Part shown: one piece after another, positions 15,086 through 20,541 of the stretch
Layout: each line of letters begins with the position of its first letter
Numbering within the stretch: the stretch's first letter is position 1
Assembly: GCA_035718085.1 (NCBI GenBank)
Contig: DASTHS010000148.1
Span: 1-20,541 of the forward strand
Length of the DNA stretch: 20,541 bases
Direction: 5' to 3'
Origin: DASTHS01 sp035718085
GTDB lineage: Bacteria > Actinomycetota > Acidimicrobiia > Acidimicrobiales > Palsa-688
Program-made: the position numbers and the translations under genes
The notes under the pieces: model-generated
What the model saw: the letters and a program-made list of their open reading frames with translations, nothing else
Databases searched by the model: none
What the model was told of the DNA's origin: nothing

Positions 15086-15930
15086 GCGCCCCCGCCGCCG
15101 CACCGGGGCCCGGGGGGACCCTGGTGCTGCGGGTGCTGCCGACCGCGCTCACCGGTGGCCTCTCCGGTGTGCGCCGAGGCCGCCTGCTGATCGAACGCAA
15201 CCTGCGGGTCACCCTGCGGGCCTGGTACGCCGTCGCCACCGGCGTGCTCGAGCCGTTGTTCTACCTCCTCTCGATCGGGGTGGGCATCGGGCACCTGGTC
15301 GGACGGCTGCCGGGCCCGCACGGCACCACCATCGCCTACGCCACCTATGCAGCCCCGGCGCTGCTGGCGTCGGCGTCGATGAACGGTGCCGTGTACGAGG
15401 CGACGATGAACGTGTTCTTCAAGCTGAAGTTCGCCAAGACCTACGACGCCGTGCTGGCCACGCCGCTCGGGCCGGTGTCGGTGGCCGCCGGCGAGATCGG
15501 CTGGGCGGTGCTGCGGGCGAGCACGTACGCCGTTGCCTTCCTCGCCGTGATGGCCGCCCTCGGCGACGTGGCGTCGTGGTGGGTGCTGGCCGCCCTGCCC
15601 GCCGCCGTGCTGCTCGCCGCCGCCTTCGCCAGCTTCGGCATGGCTTGCACCACCTTCATGCGCACCTGGGCCGACTTCGACCTGGTGCAGCTGGCGATCC
15701 TGCCGCTGTTCCTGTTCTCGACGACCTTCTACCCCCTGGGCACCTACCCCCGGTGGCTGCAGCTGGTCGTCGAGTGCACCCCGCTGTTCCACGGGATCAC
15801 CCTCACCCGGTCGCTCGCCCTGGGGGCGCCGTCGTGGGCGTTGCTCGGCCACGCCGCCTACCTGGCCGCCATGGCCGCGCTGGGCGCCACCGTCGCCGGC
15901 CGGCGGATCAAGCGCCTGCTGCTGTCGTGA
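15082..15930 (+). CDS. ABC-2 type permease, second of a pair (NodJ-like)
   Basis: A 282-residue membrane protein with about six transmembrane segments and a slightly longer cytoplasmic N-terminus than its partner. KFAKTYDAVLATPLGPVSVAAGE, ILPLFLFSTTFYPLGTYP and CTPLFHGITLTRSLALG line up with the equivalent motifs of the permease before it. Start GTG at 15082 overlaps the previous stop as GTGA. It is the third cistron of the exporter operon; a PaaX-type regulator gene begins ten bases after its stop. The cargo is unknown. Confidence 0.9.
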   Translation: MSAPAAAPGPGGTLVLRVLPTALTGGLSGVRRGRLLIERNLRVTLRAWYAVATGVLEPLFYLLSIGVGIGHLVGRLPGPHGTTIAYATYAAPALLASASMNGAVYEATMNVFFKLKFAKTYDAVLATPLGPVSVAAGEIGWAVLRASTYAVAFLAVMAALGDVASWWVLAALPAAVLLAAAFASFGMACTTFMRTWADFDLVQLAILPLFLFSTTFYPLGTYPRWLQLVVECTPLFHGITLTRSLALGAPSWALLGHAAYLAAMAALGATVAGRRIKRLLLS

Positions 15931-15940
15931 GCCGGCGTCG

Positions 15941-16654
15941 GTGAGCGACCTCGGGCTGCGACCGCTGACCGCCCGGTCGGTGCTGCTCTCGGTGCTGCTC
16001 GGCAGCCACCCGCCGGAGTTGCCCGTGGCCGCGCTGGTGCGCACCGCCGGGTTGTTCGGCATCGCTGCCGGCACCGTCCGCGTGGCGCTGTCGCGCATGG
16101 CCGCCGACGGCGAGGTCGAGGTCGCCGGCCCGGGTCGCTACCGGCTGGCCGGCCGGCTGCTCGACCGCCAACGCCGGCAGGACGAGAGTCGCCGGCCGCC
16201 GCTTCGCGCCTGGGACGGCACCTGGGAACTGGCCATCGCCGACCCGGGCGCGGAGGAAGTGGCGGCGGCGGCGCTGGCCGCCGCCCTCCGGCTGGGGCAG
16301 TGGCGTCCCGGCCTCTGGGGCCGGCCGGCGAACCTGCACCGACCATGGCCCGTGCCGCTCCCGGCAGGCGTCCGGCACGTCGTCACCGGGCCGTTGCACG
16401 ACCCGGCCGGGCTGGCCGCGACCCTGTGGGACCTCGAGGGGTGGGCGGCCCGGGCCGCCCGGCTGCTCGAGACCATGGCCTCGGACCCCGACCCGGCGGC
16501 CCGGTTCGCCGTATCAGCAGCCGTCGTGGGCCACCTGCGGGCCGACCCGGTGCTGCCCGCTGCCCTGCTGCCGCCGGGCTGGCCCGGCGACGAGCTGCGC
16601 GCCGCCTACGCCGGGTTCGAGGCGGAGCTGGCCGCCCTGTTGGCGTCGGGCTGA
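15941..16654 (+). CDS. PaaX family transcriptional regulator
   Basis: A 237-residue DNA-binding protein. Residues about 8-75 form the PaaX winged helix (ARSVLLSVLLG, GTVRVALSRMAADGEVEVAGPGRYRLAG). WDGTWELAIADPG at about 92-104 opens the middle domain, and DPVLPAALLPPGWPGDELRAAY near the end matches the PaaX C-terminal domain. Classical PaaX represses phenylacetate catabolism and senses phenylacetyl-CoA. This protein is shorter than the usual 300 or so residues, and no phenylacetate gene is present. It follows the exporter operon by ten bases and may be co-transcribed and control it; that is inference. GTG at 15941 is the start, with only a weak ribosome binding site. Confidence 0.85.
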   Translation: MSDLGLRPLTARSVLLSVLLGSHPPELPVAALVRTAGLFGIAAGTVRVALSRMAADGEVEVAGPGRYRLAGRLLDRQRRQDESRRPPLRAWDGTWELAIADPGAEEVAAAALAAALRLGQWRPGLWGRPANLHRPWPVPLPAGVRHVVTGPLHDPAGLAATLWDLEGWAARAARLLETMASDPDPAARFAVSAAVVGHLRADPVLPAALLPPGWPGDELRAAYAGFEAELAALLASG

Positions 16655-16691
16655 GCGCCGAACCGCTCCGGGCCCCCAGCAGCCCGGCGCG

Positions 16692-16705
16692 CGGGCCACG
16701 GCCCG
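16692..16705. terminator. Small hairpin between convergent genes
   Basis: CGGGCC (16692-16697) and GGCCCG (16700-16705) are inverted around AC in the 65-bp gap between the PaaX-type gene and the desaturase. There is no T tract and the stem would lose one or two pairs to the loop, so it is a weak terminator candidate. Confidence 0.25.
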
Positions 16706-16719
16706 TGTCGGCGCCGGAC

Positions 16720-17730
16720 TCAGGCCGTGGCTGGCGCCACCGCTGCGTCGACCTTGGGCGCCCCCGAGGCGAGCGCCCTCCAGAGGGCCACGTAGCTCGG
16801 GTACTCGATGGCGTCGGTGACCCACCCGCACGCCACCAGCTCGCTGTGGAACGCCGGCAGGTTGCGCCACGGCACCCCCGGGTCGACGTGGTGGGCCAGG
16901 TGCCAGCCCGTGTGGTACGGAACCATCCAGAACCGGGCCCACATGCTCTGGCGCACGACGTGGGTGGTCTGGCGCCGATCGTCGCTGCGGGCCATCCCGC
17001 CGTGCTCGGCGAGGGCCCGCAGCCGGTTGCTGACCCGCCAGAGGGTCATCCACGGCGCCAGCCACAGCACCGGGTACAGCCACCACCGCCCGGCGGCCAG
17101 GCCGCCGCCGACGGTCATGGCCGCGCAGATGACCGCCTGGGTGGCCACGATGCGCAGGGCGAACGGCCGGCTCGAGGGCTTGCGCAGCGCTTGGAGCAGC
17201 GGCTTCAGGTTCTTCCAGCCGGAGATGCCCACGGCGTCGCGGGTCAGGCGCCGCCGCATCGACGCCCGGCTCACCGGGTAGCCGGCATAGAGCGTGCGGT
17301 CGGGCTCGGCCGGCCCCATCTCGTCTTTGTGGTGGGCCATGTGGGCGCGGCGGTACACGTCGAGGGGCACCCACCCCGGGTAGGCCAGGCCCCAGCGCCC
17401 GACGCTGTCGTTGAGCCCCCTGCGGGTGAACAGCAGTCGGTGGGCGGCCTCGTGACCGAGGATGTTCAACAGCGCGAAGCCCCGGCCCATGAGCAGGAAC
17501 GCAGCGGCGTAGGCCCACCACCGGTCGATGGCGACGGCCGCGGCGATCACCCCGAAGGTCTGCACCCACGCGCCGGCCACGGTGGCAGCGTTGCGGGCGT
17601 CGGGGATGCGGCGGAGGTCGTCACGCAGCGGCGGCAGGGCCTTGCCGCCCGGGCCGAGGCGGTCGGTCGGCAGCACGTCGGGGAGCCGGTCGGGCCGGGG
17701 CACGAGCGGGGGCAACGTGTCGAGCACCAT
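16720..17730 (-). CDS. Membrane fatty-acid desaturase family protein
   Basis: A 336-residue di-iron membrane enzyme of the fatty-acid desaturase/hydroxylase superfamily. The three histidine boxes are complete: GHEAAH (H93-H97), AHMAHH (H130, H133, H134) and HTGWHLAHH (H273, H277, H280, H281). Hydrophobic segments lie between about 50-95 and 190-235, as expected for this fold. It would introduce a double bond or hydroxyl into a lipid acyl chain using O2 and an electron donor; position and substrate are not readable. The ATG at 17730 is preceded by TAACAT ending six bases upstream and no ribosome binding site, which suggests a leaderless mRNA. It lies 75 bp downstream of sufC2 on the same strand but has its own promoter. 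Confidence 0.88.
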   Translation of the reverse strand: MVLDTLPPLVPRPDRLPDVLPTDRLGPGGKALPPLRDDLRRIPDARNAATVAGAWVQTFGVIAAAVAIDRWWAYAAAFLLMGRGFALLNILGHEAAHRLLFTRRGLNDSVGRWGLAYPGWVPLDVYRRAHMAHHKDEMGPAEPDRTLYAGYPVSRASMRRRLTRDAVGISGWKNLKPLLQALRKPSSRPFALRIVATQAVICAAMTVGGGLAAGRWWLYPVLWLAPWMTLWRVSNRLRALAEHGGMARSDDRRQTTHVVRQSMWARFWMVPYHTGWHLAHHVDPGVPWRNLPAFHSELVACGWVTDAIEYPSYVALWRALASGAPKVDAAVAPATA

Positions 17731-17736
17731 GCCCGG

Positions 17737-17742
17737 ATGTTA
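17737..17742 (-). promoter_or_regulatory. Leaderless -10 element of the desaturase gene
   Basis: Read on the minus strand, TAACAT ends six bases before the ATG at 17730. The spacing matches the other leaderless starts in the window. No convincing -35 hexamer is seen. Confidence 0.5.
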
Positions 17743-17776
17743 CACCATGTCAGCCGGAGAGCGGACGCCCGTAACA
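17738..17776. repeat. TGTTAC / GTAACA inverted pair at the desaturase promoter
   Basis: TGTTAC (17738-17743) and GTAACA (17771-17776) are inverted copies 27 bases apart. The left copy overlaps the desaturase -10 element. Such AT-rich pairs are uncommon in DNA this GC-rich, so they may be half-sites of a regulator, but six bases is short and chance is possible. Confidence 0.25.
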
Positions 17777-17780
17777 CGGC

Positions 17781-17802
17781 GGGCGCCCGGCTCCGGGCGC
17801 CC
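17781..17802 (-). terminator. Hairpin after the sufD-Rieske-sufC2 operon
   Basis: A perfect 10-bp inverted repeat pairs 17781-17790 with 17793-17802 around two bases, three bases after the sufC2 stop codon. No T tract follows on the minus strand; the next bases are GCCGTGTTAC. The position favours termination or 3'-end protection of the suf transcript. Confidence 0.55.
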
Positions 17803-17805
17803 CCC

Positions 17806-18600
17806 TCACGCCAGGGGGTCGGCGAAGGGGTCGAGACCCCGGGCGGCGGCGTCGTCGGCGGGGGCGGCGTCGGCGCCCGCGTAGGCGGCGTAGCCGGAGA
17901 CCTCGAGCTCGTCGGCGAGCTCCGGTCCGCCGTTGGCGACGATGCGGCCACCGGCGAGCACGTGCACCCGGTCGGGGTGCAGCTCGCTGAGCAGGCGGGT
18001 GTAGTGGGTGATCGCCAGCACGCCCAGACCGCTCTCGGCCGTGGCCGCCTCGACCCGGCGGGCCACGGCGCGCAGCGCGTCGACGTCGAGGCCCGAGTCG
18101 ATCTCGTCGAGCACCGCGAACTTCGGGTCGAGCACCCCGAGCTGCACCGTCTCGTTGCGCTTGCGCTCGCCGCCGGAGAGGTCGACGTTGAGCGCCCGGT
18201 CGAGGAACCGCTCGTCGAAGCCGACCCGGGCGGCCTCGGCGCCGAGGCGGCCTGCAACGTCGGCGGGGTCGCGGCCGGCGGCGGTGTAGGCCTCCGACAG
18301 CACGTCGAGCAGCGACACGCCAGGCACCTCGATCGGGTACTGCATGCCCAGGAAGAGCCCGGCCCGGGCTCGCTCCCAGGTGGGCAGGCCGAGCAGTTCC
18401 ACCCCGTCGAGGGTCACCGAGCCGCCGGTGACGCTGTAGCCGGGACGGCCGAGCAACACGTTCGACAGGGTCGACTTGCCGGCGCCGTTCGGCCCCATCA
18501 CGGCGTGCACCTCGCCGCTGCGCACCACCAGGTCGATGCCCCGGAGGATCTCCCGCCCGGCGACGGTCGCCGTGAGGCCGCGCACCACCAACTCGCTCAT
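17806..18600 (-). CDS. sufC: Fe-S cluster assembly ATPase SufC (second copy)
   Basis: A 264-residue SufC-type ABC ATPase. Walker A is GPNGAGKST (36-44), the signature is LSGGERKRNE, and Walker B leads into LDEIDSGLDVDAL, the SufC hallmark. QYPIEVPGVSLLDVL matches the SufC helical region. After about residue 240 it has a low-complexity Ala/Asp-rich tail of some 20 residues that the first copy lacks. The ATG at 18600 overlaps the Rieske stop as ATGA and has GGAGGAG five bases upstream. It is the last gene of a sufD-Rieske-sufC operon, so it is the natural partner of SufD and of SufB if that lies beyond the window. It differs at many positions from the SufC at 5201 and is not a recent duplicate. 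Confidence 0.93.
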   Translation of the reverse strand: MSELVVRGLTATVAGREILRGIDLVVRSGEVHAVMGPNGAGKSTLSNVLLGRPGYSVTGGSVTLDGVELLGLPTWERARAGLFLGMQYPIEVPGVSLLDVLSEAYTAAGRDPADVAGRLGAEAARVGFDERFLDRALNVDLSGGERKRNETVQLGVLDPKFAVLDEIDSGLDVDALRAVARRVEAATAESGLGVLAITHYTRLLSELHPDRVHVLAGGRIVANGGPELADELEVSGYAAYAGADAAPADDAAARGLDPFADPLA

Positions 18601-18947
18601 CGCTGCTCCTCCACGCGGGCGTGCACCACGACCTGCCCGTCGACCACCTCGGCGTCGTAGACCGGCACCGGCGACACGGCCGGCAGCGACTGCGGCTCGC
18701 CGTCGAGCAGGGAGAACGCACTGCCGTGCTTCCAGCACTCGACGGTGCGCTCGTCGGGGTCGACCTCGCCCTCGGCGAGCGACACGTTGGCGTGGCTGCA
18801 GCGGTCGCCGATGGCGTACACCCGGTCGCCGAGGCGCACCACGCAGATGCCCGCCTCGCCGCCCTCCAGGCGGGTGGCCTGCCCGTCGACGAGGGCGTCG
18901 AGGGCCACCCGGGCCACCTCGGCCCCCTCCGGGCGGGCGGCGCTCAC
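18597..18947 (-). CDS. Rieske [2Fe-2S] ferredoxin in the suf operon
   Basis: A 116-residue Rieske-type ferredoxin, often annotated as a non-heme dioxygenase ferredoxin subunit. The cluster ligands are C50 and H52 in CSH, and C71 and H74 in CWKH. The spacing and the following GSAFSLLDGEP are typical of soluble bacterial Rieske ferredoxins. In actinobacterial suf operons a gene of this kind commonly sits between sufD and sufC. Its role there is not established; electron supply to cluster assembly is a reasonable guess. The GTG start overlaps the sufD stop as GTGA, and its own stop overlaps the sufC2 start as ATGA, so the three genes are tightly coupled. Confidence 0.93.
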   Translation of the reverse strand: MSAARPEGAEVARVALDALVDGQATRLEGGEAGICVVRLGDRVYAIGDRCSHANVSLAEGEVDPDERTVECWKHGSAFSLLDGEPQSLPAVSPVPVYDAEVVDGQVVVHARVEEQR

Positions 18948-20236
18948 GCCCCCACCCCGGTGAGGTCGCGCTCGAGGGCCTCGGCCTCGTCGAGCTTGGC
19001 GGCGATGGCCAGGCGCAGCGGCGCGACCGCCGCCGGCACCGGGAGTCGGCGCAGCACCTCGTCGACGAAGCCGAGCGCGATCAGCCGCTCGGCGACGTCG
19101 GTCGGCACGCCGCGCGCCTCGAGGTAGAAGCGCTGATCGGCCTCGATGGGGCCGACGGCGGACGCGTGGCTGCATCGCACGTCGTTGTCCTCGATCTCCA
19201 GGTTCGGCACCGACTCGGCGTGGGCCCCCGAGTGCAGCACCAGGTTGCGGTTGGTCTGGAAGGCGTTGGTGCCACGGGCACCTTTCTCCACCCGGATCAG
19301 CCCGGTGTAGACCGAGCGGCTGCGGTTGGCCACCGCCCCCTTGAAGTACAGGTCGGAGGTGGCCTGCGGGGCCTGGTGGTGTTGCACCGTGCGCAGGTCG
19401 TGCACCTGGGTGCCGTCGGCGAACCAGGCGGCCAGCAGGTTCGACGTGCCGCCCGCGCCTGCGAGGGCGGAGTCGGTGCGCAGCCGGGCGTAGTCGCCAC
19501 CGAGGCTCACCGCAGCCGAGGTCAAGGTGGCGTCGCGCCCCACCCGGCTGGCCTGCAGGCCGATCTGCCAGGCCCGCCGGCCGAGCAGCTGGACGTGCAG
19601 GAACCCGAGCCGCCCTGCGTCGGCGACGTCGAGCTCGGTGACGGGGACCACCAGGGCGTCGACGTCGGGGCCGGCCACCACCTCGGCGACCGCAGCGTCG
19701 GCGTCGGCCGCGACCCGCACCAGCAGCCGCGGGAAGGTCGCGGTGGCGTCAGGGCCGCTGCGGTGCACCACCACCACGGTGGGGACGCCGCCCCCGGCAC
19801 TGCGGGCGATGTCGACCACGACCGGTGCCGGCGCCAACGCCAGGTTCAGCGCGACGAGCACGTCGGGCTCCCCGGAGATCGCTCCCAGATCGGTGTCGGG
19901 GGCGTCCGGCGCCGACAGGTCGGTGACGGTGACCGCCGGGTGGGTGCCGCGGACCGTGACGCCGCCTCCGGCGCCGACGTCGACGAGCACCGCCCCGGCT
20001 GCTTCCAGGGTGGCGAGCAGGCCGTCGACCACGGGGTCGTCGACGAGGGGGCCGTCGGCCTCCGCCGCCGCGAAGCGGTCGAGCTCGAGCTCGGCGATGG
20101 GGCTGTAGCGCCACTCTTCCGCGCTGGTGTCGGGCAGCGCGCCGGCGGCGAAGCGCGCCAGTGCTGCGGCGCGGCGGTCGGCCAGCCACGACGGCCCGGG
20201 CAGGGCCGCGACGGCGTCAGCGGTGGGGAGGGGCAG
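18944..20236 (-). CDS. sufD: Fe-S cluster assembly protein SufD (non-canonical start)
   Basis: A SufBD-fold scaffold subunit of about 430 residues. The N-terminal PSWLADRRAAALARFAAGALP then EEWRYSPI is the usual SufD opening. The C-terminal NRNLVLHSGAHAESVPNLEIEDNDVRCSHASAVGPI contains the conserved Cys-Ser-His of the SufB/SufD core. Length and neighbours favour SufD over SufB. The start is odd: no ATG, GTG or TTG occurs in frame between the TAG at 20288-20290 and a GTG at 20032, which would remove the conserved WRY region. The best candidate is CTG at 20236, with AGGAG (20243-20247) six bases upstream. A run of eight G at 20253-20260 lies just upstream, so a sequence error must be kept in mind. 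Downstream it overlaps the Rieske gene by four bases. Confidence 0.88.
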   Translation of the reverse strand: MPLPTADAVAALPGPSWLADRRAAALARFAAGALPDTSAEEWRYSPIAELELDRFAAAEADGPLVDDPVVDGLLATLEAAGAVLVDVGAGGGVTVRGTHPAVTVTDLSAPDAPDTDLGAISGEPDVLVALNLALAPAPVVVDIARSAGGGVPTVVVVHRSGPDATATFPRLLVRVAADADAAVAEVVAGPDVDALVVPVTELDVADAGRLGFLHVQLLGRRAWQIGLQASRVGRDATLTSAAVSLGGDYARLRTDSALAGAGGTSNLLAAWFADGTQVHDLRTVQHHQAPQATSDLYFKGAVANRSRSVYTGLIRVEKGARGTNAFQTNRNLVLHSGAHAESVPNLEIEDNDVRCSHASAVGPIEADQRFYLEARGVPTDVAERLIALGFVDEVLRRLPVPAAVAPLRLAIAAKLDEAEALERDLTGVGA

Positions 20237-20287
20237 AGCGGGCTCCTGGATCGGGGGGGGAGGGCGACGGCGTCGGGACGCAGGCGG

Positions 20288-20541
20288 CTAGGCGCCGGGG
20301 TCGAGCACGACCTTGGTGCGCTCGTCGGGGTTGTAACGGACCGGCACGGTGCCGCCGACCTTGACGGCGGCGCGGGCGGCGGGGGTTTGGAATGCGTGGC
20401 GCACGGTGACCTCCCACCGCTCGCCGTCCGCTTCGAGGGCGAGCACCAGGCGGCTGCGGGTGACGGGGCCCACGGTGCGCTCGTCGACGACGGAGATGAC
20501 CTTGGCCAGCGCGGGCGTGCCCGTGCGCAGCAGCTCGGGCC
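20288..20541 (-). CDS. Small conserved domain protein, C-terminal part (runs off the right edge)
   Basis: The last 84 codons of a gene that continues past the window edge. The visible protein, from PELLRTGTPALAKVISV to VPVRYNPDERTKVVLDPGA, is a single beta-rich domain. It resembles the C-terminal domain of many short actinobacterial proteins (LLxxGxPAxAxV, then a charged strand, then VxVRxDPxDPxxVVLD). I know no function for it. A GTG at 20473 is in frame, but the similarity clearly begins upstream of it, so it is not the start. It lies 51 bp before sufD on the same strand and may belong to the suf transcript. There is no stop codon in this frame up to the edge. Confidence 0.6.
   Translation of the reverse strand, partial: PELLRTGTPALAKVISVVDERTVGPVTRSRLVLALEADGERWEVTVRHAFQTPAARAAVKVGGTVPVRYNPDERTKVVLDPGA

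Noticed and set aside
16720..20236. The desaturase as a fourth gene of the sufD-Rieske-sufC operon
   Set aside because: A 10-bp hairpin follows sufC2, and the desaturase has its own -10 element six bases before its ATG, so separate transcription is more likely.

Overview
The window is very GC-rich, with densely packed genes, many GTG starts and actinobacterial families such as DUF3039 and a Rieske ferredoxin between sufD and sufC. It looks like chromosomal DNA of an actinobacterium, possibly of the class Acidimicrobiia; that class is an inference from gene content. I see no rRNA, tRNA, CRISPR array, integrase, transposase or phage gene.

Layout. Positions 1-337 (-) hold the 5' end of an acyl-CoA dehydrogenase gene, divergent from a metallo-beta-lactamase-fold hydrolase (403-1020). 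A carbohydrate and membrane block follows: galE (-), a UbiA-type prenyltransferase (+) and a glycogen-debranching-type glucosidase (-). Next is an iron-sulfur assembly operon, sufC-sufS-sufU (5201-7698, +). A protein with a ribbon-helix-helix-like C-terminus (7734-8267, -) and a ferredoxin-reductase-type flavoprotein (8291-9493, +) diverge from a 23-bp gap. A small DUF3039 protein (-) and a thiolase (+) come next; a strong terminator ends the thiolase unit. Then come a secreted NlpC/P60 peptidase, a class III nucleotide cyclase with a C-terminal YHS-like metal site, a three-gene ABC exporter with a PaaX-type regulator behind it, and a fatty-acid desaturase (-). The right end is a second suf operon on the minus strand: sufD, Rieske ferredoxin and a second sufC, preceded by a small protein cut by the window edge.

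How the genes fit together. The suf genes usually found in one actinobacterial operon are split here into two opposed loci about 10 kb apart, each with its own sufC. The left locus supplies sulfur (SufS, SufU) plus an ATPase; the right one holds SufD, the Rieske protein and an ATPase. The other units look like independent housekeeping, lipid, carbohydrate, envelope and signalling genes.

The most striking non-coding signal is promoter geometry. Seven of about fourteen genes that head transcription units have a TANNNT element ending exactly 6 or 7 bases before the start codon, as expected for leaderless mRNAs. Two of these promoters overlap back to back at 8274-8283. Perfect inverted repeats lie at two such promoters (366-399 and 5168-5183) and are candidate operators. 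I found no clear previously undescribed multi-gene system. The split suf loci, the cyclase-YHS fusion, the non-canonical sufD start and the leaderless architecture deserve the closest look.
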